Source of the DNA: Acidovorax kalamii
GTDB lineage: Bacteria; Pseudomonadota; Gammaproteobacteria; Burkholderiales; Burkholderiaceae_C
Direction: 5' to 3'
Assembly (NCBI RefSeq): GCF_002245625.1
Contig: NZ_NOIG01000013.1
Span: forward strand, 62,001 to 126,000
DNA length: 64,000 nucleotides
Part shown: piece by piece, positions 10,108 to 18,772 of the stretch
Position numbering within the stretch: the stretch's first letter is position 1
Layout: every line of letters starts with the position of its first letter
Position numbers and translations under genes: made by a program
Notes under the pieces: generated by a model
The model's input: only the letters and a program-made list of their open reading frames with translations
What the model was told of the DNA's origin: nothing
The model's database searches: none

Positions 10108-12141
10108 CTACACCGGCCCCGGGCTCACCGGCCGCGCAGCGCTCTCCAGCAGCCACAGCGCCGTGCGCGCACGGGTCATGGCCACGTACAGCATGTTGCG
10201 CTCGCGGTAGGCCTCTGCATGCGAGGCCGGGCCCGGAAACCGCCCGCGCTCCACAAACGGCACGGCCACAAACATGAACTCGCGCCCCTTGCACGCCTCG
10301 ACGCTCAGCAGGCGCAGGGTGACGGGCTCTTTGGCCTGGTACATCGCGATGCTGGTGGTGGCCATGAGCGTGAGGCGGCCCAGGAACTCGCTCGCAGGCA
10401 TGCCCTGCGCCAGCCGTGCCAGTTGCTCCAGGCTGGCCAGGCAGGCCTGCCGCTCCACGCCATGGATGGCGGCATCGTCAAAAATGTGGCGCACCAGCGC
10501 ATGGCTGAAGAACGCGCCCGCATCGGCCAGCACTTCCGGCCCCAGCGCCATGGCCTGGGCACAGGCGTCTGCGAGCGGCGGGGCGTTGCGGTCCAGCGTG
10601 CCGTGCACGATGTAGCGCTGCATCAGCGGCGCATTGCCATGCAGGGTCGCGGCCAGCTGCTGGCTTTCGCTGGCCCCCGGACCCACGCTCCAGCCTGCAT
10701 CGTCAAACTGGCCCTGGGCCAGCACGTCGGGGTCCACCGCATCGGGCCGGGCGTTGCGGCGGCCATAGTGCAGCAGCCCCTGGATGGCGGCGGCCACGAT
10801 CCCCGGGGTCAGGGGTCGCTCTGCGGCGCTGTCGCCGTCCAGCGCCCACATCAGGCCCAGCACCAGGGCCACTTCGCGGCGCAGGTAGAAGGCGCCCATC
10901 CCCTGGCAGCCGTAGTGCACGCCTTCGTGCCCAAACACCCACTCCAGCAGGATGCTGTCCTGCGGGTTGCGCAGCACCACGTTCAGCGCGCTGTGCGCGC
11001 CTTTGTCGGCCTTGTCGGATGTGTCAGCCCGCAGGCCGCCCCAGCCCTGAACAATCTGGGTGTGCAGCTCCACCAGCTGCTGCGCGCAGTGCGCGTCGGT
11101 GTCGTAGCCCAGGTGCACGAACGAGTCTGAACTCTGCGCAGCACACGCAAACTCCACCCCGAACAAGGGATTGAGGGCCGCACATATCTCCGCGCCAAAG
11201 CGGCGTGTGGTGTGAATGCGCAGGACTTCCGTGCCCGCAGGCAGGCTGCCCAGCATGTGCTGCAGCGCGCCGCCAAACACCGAGAAAGCGCCCTCATGGA
11301 TGTGCTGGTTGAAGTCGCCCGCGCCCACAAACACGCCGTTGTGGCTTTGCACCAGCTTGCGCAAAATCGTCAGCGCGCCTTCGTCCAGGTCGTGCAGTTC
11401 ATCAAACAGCACCGCGCCATAGCGCCCCATCAGCGGCTCGCAGGGCTCATCCCAGCCCAGCAGGTCGAGCTGACGGCACAGCTCGAAGCTGCAGTCGCCC
11501 TCGGCATAGAAGCGGGGTTCGTGGTCCATGCCCACGCGCATGCGCTCGTAGTGCCGCAGCAGGCGGTACAGGCCGTAGTCCAGGTCCTGCGCTTCACAGA
11601 AATCCCGCAAGGTGCCGCCATGGTCCTCACACTGCTTGTCCAGCTGCCGTTTCTTGGCCAGGGCTTCGAAGGCCAGAAAAGCGTCGATGTCCACGTCATG
11701 CGCCAGCACGGCGTCGGCATCCGGGTCCGGGCTGCGCGCCAGTTCCTGGCGCAACGCCTGCTGGGCCTGCAGGATCAAAAAGCGCCGCTGCACCGGGTCA
11801 TCGAGCTTGACCACCGGATCGCCCTGGGCCTTGAGCACCTGTTCGCTGAGCTGCTCGATCGTCAGGATCTCCAGGCTGGCGGGCACGGCGCCGTGGAGTT
11901 TGAGAAACCGGTCGCGCAGCGCCGTCACACCGGCGCGGGAATAGGCCAGCACCAGGATGCGCCCCTGCGGCCCCACGCCCGCCAGCAGCTGGCAGGCCTT
12001 CATGCACAGCGTGGTGGTTTTGCCCGTGCCCGCCAGCGCACTGATGATGAGGGCGGGTGCGCTGGACTGCAGCACCTGCTGCTGTTCGCCGGTGGGCACG
12101 AACCACTGGCTGTTCCAGCTCCTGGCGGGGGGATGTGTCAT
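10108..12141 (-). CDS. UvrD/Rep-like superfamily 1 helicase
   Basis: The 677-residue protein is a UvrD-type SF1 DNA helicase. Visible motifs are Q-like TGEQQQVLQS, motif I ALAGTGKTTT, motif Ia-like LVLAYSRAGVTALRDR, motif II LFDELHDL (His replaces the usual Ala/Gln of DEAQD), and a C-terminal motif VI LYVAMTRARTALWLL. It is shorter than housekeeping UvrD and shows no extra domain. It converges with the DUF2894 gene, 22 bases apart, so it is not in that operon. The substrate is unknown; a role in repair or in defence is possible. Confidence 0.8.
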   Translation of the reverse strand: MTHPPARSWNSQWFVPTGEQQQVLQSSAPALIISALAGTGKTTTLCMKACQLLAGVGPQGRILVLAYSRAGVTALRDRFLKLHGAVPASLEILTIEQLSEQVLKAQGDPVVKLDDPVQRRFLILQAQQALRQELARSPDPDADAVLAHDVDIDAFLAFEALAKKRQLDKQCEDHGGTLRDFCEAQDLDYGLYRLLRHYERMRVGMDHEPRFYAEGDCSFELCRQLDLLGWDEPCEPLMGRYGAVLFDELHDLDEGALTILRKLVQSHNGVFVGAGDFNQHIHEGAFSVFGGALQHMLGSLPAGTEVLRIHTTRRFGAEICAALNPLFGVEFACAAQSSDSFVHLGYDTDAHCAQQLVELHTQIVQGWGGLRADTSDKADKGAHSALNVVLRNPQDSILLEWVFGHEGVHYGCQGMGAFYLRREVALVLGLMWALDGDSAAERPLTPGIVAAAIQGLLHYGRRNARPDAVDPDVLAQGQFDDAGWSVGPGASESQQLAATLHGNAPLMQRYIVHGTLDRNAPPLADACAQAMALGPEVLADAGAFFSHALVRHIFDDAAIHGVERQACLASLEQLARLAQGMPASEFLGRLTLMATTSIAMYQAKEPVTLRLLSVEACKGREFMFVAVPFVERGRFPGPASHAEAYRERNMLYVAMTRARTALWLLESAARPVSPGPV

Positions 12142-12361
12142 TTCTTGGGGGCCATGTGGCAGACGGGGGCGCTATTGTCACCGGCCCTGGCCCACCGCGC
12201 CTGGCGGCGGCGCTGGAAACACCTGCGTTGCCCAAGGCGCTGAAAATTCAAACAAAAACCGGCCTCTGCGCGCGTTCAATATGGACTTTTAGCTATATAT
12301 TCGATAGCAATTGACCACCCCGGGGTCCGTATGCACTGCGCCACCCAAGTGCGACGGGCTG

Positions 12362-13246
12362 CTAGTGTCCGGCCGACAGCCACCGCTCCACCAGCGGGTG
12401 CAGCACTTTCTTGCGCGCACCTATTGCAAAGAAGTGCTCCTCCACCCCTTCGCACGCGCCCACCCGCTTCACGCCATACCGGGCCGTCAGGTCGTCGTGC
12501 ACCAGGCCCGCCATCGGAAACACCCCCATGCCCGCCGCGCCAAAGGTCTTGAGCAGGGCGCTGTCCTCGAACTCGCCCACCACCTGCGGCCGGATGGCCA
12601 TGCGCTCGAACCACTGGTCGATGCGGGCGCGCACTGCGGCATGGTGGGTGGGCAGCAGCACCGGCACCTGGGACAGGGACTGCGGAAACCCCCGCCGTGC
12701 GGCCGTCTGCAAGGGCGCTGGCGCGTACCAGGCCAAGGGCGATGTGTCCAGCAGATGGCTGTAGACCTTCAGGTTGGGGTTGGGCGGCGCAGCGCGGTCG
12801 GCCAGCACCACGTCAAGCCGATGCAGTGCGAGGTCGCCCAGCAGGTCCTCGAACTCGTCCACCAGGCACAGCAGCCGCAGGTTGGGCTCCTGCATCACCG
12901 GCTGCATGAGGCTGTGCACGGCCAGCTTGGGCAGGTCGTCGGAGATCCCCACCACCAGGCGCACCACGGGGGCGCCCACGGCATCCCGCACGGCCGCGGG
13001 CAATTGTTCCCCCAGCTGAAAAATCTGCTCGGCCTGCCGCATCGCGGCAAACCCGGCATCGGTGAGCGCCACTCCGCGCCCTGCGGGCTTGAGCAGGGCA
13101 TAACCCAAAGAGCGCTCCAGCTCGCGCACCTGCGTGCTCACGGTCTGCACGGCCATGCCCAGGCGTTCGGCGGCGCGCGCAACCCCTCCTTCCTTGGCCA
13201 CCACCCAGAAGTAGTAGAGATGCCGATAGCTGAAGTCGGGCCCCAT
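12362..13246 (-). CDS. LysR-family regulator, NhaR-like
   Basis: This 294-residue LysR-type regulator has an N-terminal winged HTH (YRHLYYFWVVAKEGG, RAAERLGMAVQTVSTQVRELE) and a periplasmic-binding-like effector domain. The N-terminal HLYYFW signature and the whole sequence resemble NhaR, an activator responding to sodium and high pH in enterobacteria. I start at ATG 13246, the usual family start; the frame stays open 21 codons further. It is divergent from the usp-terC-usp genes across 169 bases, which suggests it controls them. Confidence 0.85.
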   Translation of the reverse strand: MGPDFSYRHLYYFWVVAKEGGVARAAERLGMAVQTVSTQVRELERSLGYALLKPAGRGVALTDAGFAAMRQAEQIFQLGEQLPAAVRDAVGAPVVRLVVGISDDLPKLAVHSLMQPVMQEPNLRLLCLVDEFEDLLGDLALHRLDVVLADRAAPPNPNLKVYSHLLDTSPLAWYAPAPLQTAARRGFPQSLSQVPVLLPTHHAAVRARIDQWFERMAIRPQVVGEFEDSALLKTFGAAGMGVFPMAGLVHDDLTARYGVKRVGACEGVEEHFFAIGARKKVLHPLVERWLSAGH

Positions 13247-13415
13247 GGTTCGGTACCTTCCCGGTGTTCTCCGGTGTCTCTCCGGTTTTTCAGAACTGTT
13301 GCTTCTCAATTATCTGCTTTTACAAACCGGCTGCGCGGCTATCGTGGGGCCTCGTCGAGGCGCCTGGCGCGGGGCGCATGGCACCGCCACACCGATGCAT
13401 GTGAAGGAGACCACC

Positions 13416-13922
13416 ATGTTGAAAGTCCTTGTCCCCACCGATGGCTCACCCAAATCACAACACGGCATACGCCACGTGATCAGCGAGTTCGAGAAGAACC
13501 CCAGCCTGGAGGTCCATGTCCTCAACGTACAGCCACCGTTCTCCAAGCATGTGAGCGACTTCACCAACAAAAGCGATCGGGCCGACTTCCACCGCGAGCA
13601 AGCCGACCTCGCGCTTGCGCCTGTGCGGCAGGCCCTGGATGCGGCCGGAGTTCCTTACACCGTCCACTACGAGGTCGGCGACAAGGCTGACTGCATCGTG
13701 GCCGTGGCGCGCCGGCTGGCGTGCGACTGCATCCTGATGAGCACCGCACGCAAGAGTTCGCTGGTGCGCCTGGTGGAGCACTCCATCACCAACCAGGTGA
13801 TCGAACGCAGCACCGTGCCGGTGGAAGTGATTGCTGGCGAACCCGCCTCGAAGCTCGAACGCTTTGGCATACCCGCAGGGGTAGGGGCGGGCATCCTGGT
13901 GCTGTGGATGGCTGCCAGCTGA
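13416..13922 (+). CDS. Universal stress protein (UspA family)
   Basis: The 168-residue protein has the UspA fold: a first strand MLKVLVPTDGS and an ATP-binding-type C-terminal region (DCILMSTARKS, then GSI-like HSITNQVIERSTVPVEVI). The last ~20 residues (PAGVGAGILVLWMA) are hydrophobic and not typical of the family; they could form a membrane tail. ATG 13416 is preceded by AAGGAGA, so I prefer it over ATG 13395. It is the first of three co-directional genes with terC and a second usp. Confidence 0.85.
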   Translation: MLKVLVPTDGSPKSQHGIRHVISEFEKNPSLEVHVLNVQPPFSKHVSDFTNKSDRADFHREQADLALAPVRQALDAAGVPYTVHYEVGDKADCIVAVARRLACDCILMSTARKSSLVRLVEHSITNQVIERSTVPVEVIAGEPASKLERFGIPAGVGAGILVLWMAAS

Positions 13923-14010
13923 GGCACCACGGCGGGGCCGCCAGACCGACCGCGCCACCCCTCTCCACCGCCACACAGCACGGCGAGCCACGCCGCCCCA
14001 GGGGCTACAG

Positions 14011-14985
14011 ATGCACACCATCGAATCCTTGGCTACGGCCCCGATGTGGGCCGGCTTCATCGCCTTTGTGCTGGTCATGCTGGCGCTGGACCTGTTCGTG
14101 CTCGGTGGCAACAAGGCCCACCGCGTATCAGCGAAAGAAGCTGCGAGCTGGGCCACGGCCTGGGTGGCCATGGCCAGCACGTTTGGCGCCCTGTTGTGGT
14201 GGTACCTGGATGGCGCCGTCGGCCGCGAGATAGCCAACCGCAAGGCGCTGGAGTTTTTCACCGGCTACCTGATCGAACAGGCCCTGTCGGTGGACAACAT
14301 GTTCGTGTTTGTGATGATCTTCACCTACTTCGCCGTCCCGCCCGAGCTGCAGCGCCGCGTGCTTTTGTATGGCGTGCTGGGGGCCATCGCCATGCGCGCA
14401 GTCATGATCCTGGGCGGCGTCTGGCTGGTGTCTGAATTCGCCTGGGTGCTGTATGTGTTCGGCCTGTTTCTCGTGGTGACCGGCATCAAGATGCTGGTCA
14501 TGGCCGACCAGAAGCCCGACCTGGACCAGAACCCGCTGCTGCGCTGGCTGCGCGGCCACATGCGCATCACGCCCGGCTTTCATGGCCAGGCTTTTTTTGT
14601 GAACATCAATGGGTTGCGGTATGCCACCCCCATGTTCCTGGTGCTGGTGATGATCGAGGCCAGCGACCTGGTCTTTGCGGTGGACAGCATTCCGGCGATC
14701 TTTGCCGTGACCACCGATCCGTTCATCGTGTTCACCTCCAACATCTTCGCCGTGATGGGGCTGAGGGCGCTGTACTTTCTGCTGGCCGACATGGCCGAGC
14801 GTTTTCACCTGCTCAAGTACGGCCTGGCCCTGGTGCTGATCTACATCGGCGGCAAGATGCTGGCCATGCCCTGGTTCCACATGCCGGTGCAGTGGTCGCT
14901 GTCCATCGTGGGGTCAATCATCCTGATCTCCGTGGTGCTCAGCCTGAAGTTCTCAGGCCACCGGCAACACCGGAGCGCATCATGA
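14011..14985 (+). CDS. TerC family integral membrane protein
   Basis: The 324-residue protein has at least eight hydrophobic helices and the TerC/Alx signatures: LALDLFVLGG, EQALSVDNMFVFVMIF and VMIEASDLVFAVDSIPAIFAV, with acidic residues inside helices that are thought to bind metal. Family members are linked to manganese efflux or metalation of exported proteins and to tellurite or pH stress. Only 88 bases separate it from the upstream usp gene, with no room for the yybP-ykoY manganese riboswitch that often precedes terC/alx. Its stop overlaps the next start (ATGA). Confidence 0.9.
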   Translation: MHTIESLATAPMWAGFIAFVLVMLALDLFVLGGNKAHRVSAKEAASWATAWVAMASTFGALLWWYLDGAVGREIANRKALEFFTGYLIEQALSVDNMFVFVMIFTYFAVPPELQRRVLLYGVLGAIAMRAVMILGGVWLVSEFAWVLYVFGLFLVVTGIKMLVMADQKPDLDQNPLLRWLRGHMRITPGFHGQAFFVNINGLRYATPMFLVLVMIEASDLVFAVDSIPAIFAVTTDPFIVFTSNIFAVMGLRALYFLLADMAERFHLLKYGLALVLIYIGGKMLAMPWFHMPVQWSLSIVGSIILISVVLSLKFSGHRQHRSAS

Positions 14986-15503
14986 CCACAACGGCCCTGC
15001 CAGACGCCCTGCCCGCGCCCGACCTGGCGCGGCGCGACAGCACGGGCCGCCTGGTTGCCGCGACCTGGCACAGCGCGGGCTCAAGACCGGCGGGCACGGG
15101 TCGTGCGCGCTGGCTGGTGGCGGTAGATGGCTCGGCCTGCGCACTGCGCGCCGCCGCGATAGCTGCACGCCTGGCGGCACTCGCGCCCCACGCCGAGGTG
15201 GATCTGGTGCATGTAGAGCCCTGGCTGAGCCTAGAGGCCGCCGAAACCGAACTGGTGCAACGCGGCTGGACCGCCATGGCCCCCGCCCGCGAGCTGCTGG
15301 AGGCCGCCGCCCTGCACTGGCGCCTGCATGCCCTCATGGGGAGCGACGCCGCAACAGAGATCGTGGGCCTGGCCCATACCCTGGGCAGCTGCGGCATCGC
15401 CATCGGCTCGCAGGGCCTGACCGCTGCCGAGTCCCTGTTCATGGGTTCAGTGGCGTACAAGATCTTGCACTTGGCCAGGGGGCCGACCCTGGTGGTCCGC
15501 TGA
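14982..15503 (+). CDS. Universal stress protein (second copy)
   Basis: A 173-residue UspA-type protein: WLVAVDGSACALRAA for the first strand and loop, HVEPWL for the second, and a C-terminal GSCGIAIGSQGL, SVAYKILHLARGPTLVVR that resembles the usual ATP-binding G-2x-G-9x-G segment. A ~35-residue N-terminal extension precedes the domain. The start overlaps the terC stop, so it is co-translated. It is not a close duplicate of the upstream usp. Confidence 0.85.
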   Translation: MTTTALPDALPAPDLARRDSTGRLVAATWHSAGSRPAGTGRARWLVAVDGSACALRAAAIAARLAALAPHAEVDLVHVEPWLSLEAAETELVQRGWTAMAPARELLEAAALHWRLHALMGSDAATEIVGLAHTLGSCGIAIGSQGLTAAESLFMGSVAYKILHLARGPTLVVR

Positions 15504-15767
15504 GGCCGACAGGCATCGCGCCCAAAGACAAGCCTTTCCATGCTCCCTCTGGGCGTCGCCCCCGCCCGTGGCGCGGTGTCTGCCAACCGGCAAAGGTTCG
15601 CTCGGATGCAAGGAAGTCACGCCATCCCCATCGGAAAATCATCGCCGGGCATGCAAAGCCAGCTGTTGACCTGCCCCACCAGTTGCAGCACAACAGTTCG
15701 CCTGCCGCCCGGCGACGCCCCCCTCTACATCCAGGCAGCCGTGTCGGCCACGACCAGAGCACCTTGG

Positions 15768-16766
15768 CTAACCATGCAAGAACGCTGCCTGCTCCGCAAT
15801 GCCCAAGTGGCGCATCACTCGCTCCACCAGTGCCTGAACCGACCCATCGTGCGCAAACCCGGCGGCGTCAGCCTGGGGAGTTTGCATGGTCGGCAACCGG
15901 CCAAACAACGCCTCGATGTGTGGGTCGGGTGCGTAGCGGATACCCGCTTGCGCATCTCGGCCGAGGGATTGCGCCATGGCCTGGACCACCGCCCCGACCG
16001 AAGCCTGCAGCACAGGCGGCTGCCAGCACCGGGACAATGGCATGGTGGTTGCCGGAAGCTGTGCGGCGTGCAGCAGGTTGTCCAGGCAACGCTCCAGCGA
16101 CATCCACCAGGCCGTGGCCTGGGGCGACACCGGGCAGGTGTAGGACTGTCCGGAGCGCAGCGCATGAAAGATCTGGCTCATGAATGCCGAGCCGTGACCG
16201 GTTTCAGCAGACGGGCGGGCCACCACACCGGGCAAGCGCAGGCTGCAGGCGTCCAGTTCACCACGGCGGCTGTAGTCGGCCAGCAGCAATTCCGTCGCCC
16301 ATTTGTGGGTGCCATAACTCAACAAGGGCTGGGGCGCCTGCGACTCGGACACAGGGGATGGTCCGACCGCCCCATACACCGCAACAGAACTCGCAAACAC
16401 CACGCGTGGAGCGCTGCCACCGCCGTCGCGCATTCCACCGGCCAGCGCCTCCAGCAAGGCCACGGTATCGAGCAAGTTGGCCTGCACACCCAGCGACGGG
16501 TCACGCTCTGCCAGCGCACCGGGCACGCTGGCAAGGTGGAACACGCAGCCTGGAGGGTCCTCGCGCATGGCCTGCAGAAGTGCGGGGTCGGCAAAACTGC
16601 CCGCATGCCAGCGCACGCTGGGCGGCGGCACCTGGGCGGGGGCCATCCGGTCCACCAGGGTCAAGCGCACAGGCCGCTGACCCGCCAGCATCGGGGACGG
16701 CCCCAGCAGGCGCCGCGCCAGGGCGGCCCCTACAAAACCCCCGGCGCCCGTGATGAGGACATGCAT
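15768..16766 (-). CDS. NAD-dependent epimerase/dehydratase (DenD-like)
   Basis: The 332-residue protein is an extended SDR enzyme: nucleotide-binding GAGGFVGAALARR, active-site YGTHK (Tyr-x3-Lys) and FASSVAVYG. The overall layout resembles D-erythronate dehydrogenase (DenD) type proteins, but the substrate cannot be read from sequence. It is the last gene of the long minus-strand catabolic run; its ATG overlaps the stop of the fumarylacetoacetate hydrolase gene (TGATG), so it belongs to that operon. Confidence 0.8.
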   Translation of the reverse strand: MHVLITGAGGFVGAALARRLLGPSPMLAGQRPVRLTLVDRMAPAQVPPPSVRWHAGSFADPALLQAMREDPPGCVFHLASVPGALAERDPSLGVQANLLDTVALLEALAGGMRDGGGSAPRVVFASSVAVYGAVGPSPVSESQAPQPLLSYGTHKWATELLLADYSRRGELDACSLRLPGVVARPSAETGHGSAFMSQIFHALRSGQSYTCPVSPQATAWWMSLERCLDNLLHAAQLPATTMPLSRCWQPPVLQASVGAVVQAMAQSLGRDAQAGIRYAPDPHIEALFGRLPTMQTPQADAAGFAHDGSVQALVERVMRHLGIAEQAAFLHG

Positions 16767-17761
16767 CAGCGCTGCTCCGAACCGGGTGGCACCACGCGCT
16801 GGCTCACGACACCAAACGGCCCCTCGCGGCCATCGGGCCAACGCGCCTGCATCTGCACGGTGTCGCCGTAGCGCATGAACGGCGTCTTGGCCGCACCTTC
16901 GTCCAGTATCTCGATCACGCGCCGCTCGGCCAGGCAAGCAGAGCCTGCATCGCGCCCCTGGTTGGACACCGTGCCCGACCCGATGATGGTGCCCGCCGTG
17001 AGTCGACGTGTGCGGGCCGCGTGGGCAATCAACTGGCCAAAGCTGAAATTCATCTCGCCCCCATGGGGGTGGCCAAACCACTGGCCGTTGGAGTCCACGT
17101 GCAGCCGCAGATGCACCCGCCCGTCCTGCCAGGCATCCCCCAACTCATCGGGAGTCACCGCCAGCGGGGCAAAGCTGGTGGAGGGTTTGGCTTGCAAAAA
17201 GCCAAAGCCCGTCTTCATTTCGTGCGGGCCCAGCGCGCGCAGGCTCCAGTCGTTGATCTGCACGACCAGACGCACGCAGCCCAATGCCGCTTCAGGCGTC
17301 ACGCCCATGGGTACCGGGCCACAAATGACGCCGAACTCGCCTTCGAAATCGATGCCGTCGGCCTCGCTGGGCATCGGTACTTCATCGTGCGGGCCCAGAA
17401 AGTCGTCGCTCGCGCCCTGGTACATGACCGGGATGGTGTCGAAATGCGGGATGGGTGGCGTGTTGAAGGCGCGCTCCATCAAGCGTCCATGGTTGAGGAA
17501 CGCAGATGCATCGAGCCACTGCGGGCTGCGCGGCAACGGCGCGCTGCAGGCGGCGGGATCGAACGCAAAGATGCCGGTTGCGGTGCCCGCCTCCAGCGCT
17601 GCCGTGCGCTCACGCAAAGCGGGTTCCACAGCGTCCCAGTTCTGCAAGGCCCCCAGCAGGCTCGCAGCTATCGGAGCGGCATCGACGGCCTGCAGACCGT
17701 TGGATGAAACCAGTACCAGGCGGCCGTCCAGGCTGCCGTCTTTCAAAGTTGCAAATCGCAT
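16766..17761 (-). CDS. Fumarylacetoacetate hydrolase family protein
   Basis: The 331-residue protein belongs to the FAH superfamily, which hydrolyses C-C bonds in, or decarboxylates or hydrates, acyl-pyruvate-type products of ring cleavage. The metal-ligand region GIDFEGEFGVI (E-x-E) and LQINDWSLR-like VVQINDWS are present, together with a C-terminal GTIIGSGTVSNQG and GDTVQM. It probably acts on the product made by the dioxygenase and hydrolase encoded upstream. ATG 17761 starts the conserved protein; the open frame continues upstream into a decayed Bug gene. Confidence 0.85.
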   Translation of the reverse strand: MRFATLKDGSLDGRLVLVSSNGLQAVDAAPIAASLLGALQNWDAVEPALRERTAALEAGTATGIFAFDPAACSAPLPRSPQWLDASAFLNHGRLMERAFNTPPIPHFDTIPVMYQGASDDFLGPHDEVPMPSEADGIDFEGEFGVICGPVPMGVTPEAALGCVRLVVQINDWSLRALGPHEMKTGFGFLQAKPSTSFAPLAVTPDELGDAWQDGRVHLRLHVDSNGQWFGHPHGGEMNFSFGQLIAHAARTRRLTAGTIIGSGTVSNQGRDAGSACLAERRVIEILDEGAAKTPFMRYGDTVQMQARWPDGREGPFGVVSQRVVPPGSEQR

Positions 17762-17772
17762 CGCCAGTCCTA

Positions 17773-18000
17773 TCAAGAAGAAGGGGTTTCCAGTCGCAGC
17801 CCCGTCGCCCGGATCACGCAGGCATAGCGGTCGGTCTCTGCGGTCAGAAATGCGCCGAATTCGCGCGCGGTTTGGTTGGGAGCACCCGGCGGTGCACACC
17901 TGGCCAAACCAGCCGATAACCTGGAAGTCCGCCAGGCCCGGCATTTCGGCAACGGAGAGCAAAACGGCGGACAAGGCGGGCGAGCGTTGTACGCCGATCT
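17773..18000 (-). pseudogene. Decayed Bug-family (TctC) binding protein remnant
   Basis: Two reading frames of the minus strand hold pieces of the C-terminal end of a Bug/TctC periplasmic binding protein. One, from about 18000 leftwards, reads RSPALSAVLLSVAEMPGL then ADFQVIGWFGQV, matching the RSPA-PxVPTVAE-PGF-WFG block of the family. The other, down to the stop at 17773, reads EFGAFLTAETDRYACVIR and ends ATGLRLE, matching the family's terminal EQFAAFL..E..RWAKVIKDAGIK.E. The ~60 residues normally between them are missing and the frame changes, so the gene has suffered a large deletion plus frameshift. It sits between the SDR and FAH genes in the catabolic operon. Confidence 0.7.
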
Positions 18001-18025
18001 GCAGCTCAGCATGTGGTACATGTTT

Positions 18026-18772
18026 TCAACTCCCATCGCTGATGGTGGTGCCGCCATCGACCACCAGGTTGTGTCCAGTCACAAAGGCCCCGGCCGGGCT
18101 GGCCAGCATGGCGACCACACCAGCCACTTCCTCGGGTTCTCCAGCGCGCCGCAGTGGCGTGGCCTGCACACGCCTGACCATGAAGGCTTCATCAGCCATG
18201 AGCTGCTCGGCCAGCGGCGTGCGGATGAGGCCGGGCGACACGGCATTGACCCGCACACCCGCTGGGCCCCACTCCACGGCCAGGTTGCGCGCCAGCTGGG
18301 CCAGGGCCGCCTTGGTCAGACCGTACAGGCCAATCGAACGGTTGCCGCGCAGGCCCGCAATGCTGGAGATGAGCACGGCACTGCCACCGCCCCGCGCCGC
18401 CATGCCAGGCAACGCCAGTGCACACAGCCGCGCTGCGGACCGCAGGTTGATGTCAAACACCTGATGCCAGTCGGCATCTCTGGCATCAGCCAGAGGGCCG
18501 GCCGGCCCCTGAATGCCGGCGTTGCATACGAGGATGTCCAAGGGCCCGGCGCGCTCCACCAGCGCAGCGATGTCAGCTGGCGCGGCCATGTCGGCAGCAA
18601 CACCGATGGCGTTCGGCAACGATGCAGCCACCTGTTCGCAGGCGAGTGCATAACGGTCGGAGACCACCACGCTGGCGCCTTGGGCAGACAGGGTGCGCGC
18701 AATGGCCAGGCCCAGGCCCTGGGTGGCCCCAGTGACCAGAGCGATGCGGCCCTGCAGATCAAAGAGGCTCAT
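18026..18772 (-). CDS. Short-chain dehydrogenase/reductase
   Basis: The 248-residue classical SDR has the cofactor motif TGATQGLGLA, the NAG motif (CNAGIQG), catalytic Ser in SSIAG and YGLTK (Tyr-x3-Lys). It probably oxidises or reduces an alcohol/ketone intermediate of the pathway encoded by the run. The start overlaps the upstream Bug gene stop by 4 bases (ATGA). Confidence 0.85.
   Translation of the reverse strand: MSLFDLQGRIALVTGATQGLGLAIARTLSAQGASVVVSDRYALACEQVAASLPNAIGVAADMAAPADIAALVERAGPLDILVCNAGIQGPAGPLADARDADWHQVFDINLRSAARLCALALPGMAARGGGSAVLISSIAGLRGNRSIGLYGLTKAALAQLARNLAVEWGPAGVRVNAVSPGLIRTPLAEQLMADEAFMVRRVQATPLRRAGEPEEVAGVVAMLASPAGAFVTGHNLVVDGGTTISDGS

Noticed and set aside
13923..14010. 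yybP-ykoY manganese riboswitch before terC
   Set aside because: The gap is only 88 bases and lacks the conserved loops of this riboswitch.
16875..18464. 529-residue plus-strand open frame across FAH, Bug remnant and SDR genes
   Set aside because: Composition is typical of an antisense shadow; it crosses three minus-strand genes with recognised domains and has no similarity of its own.
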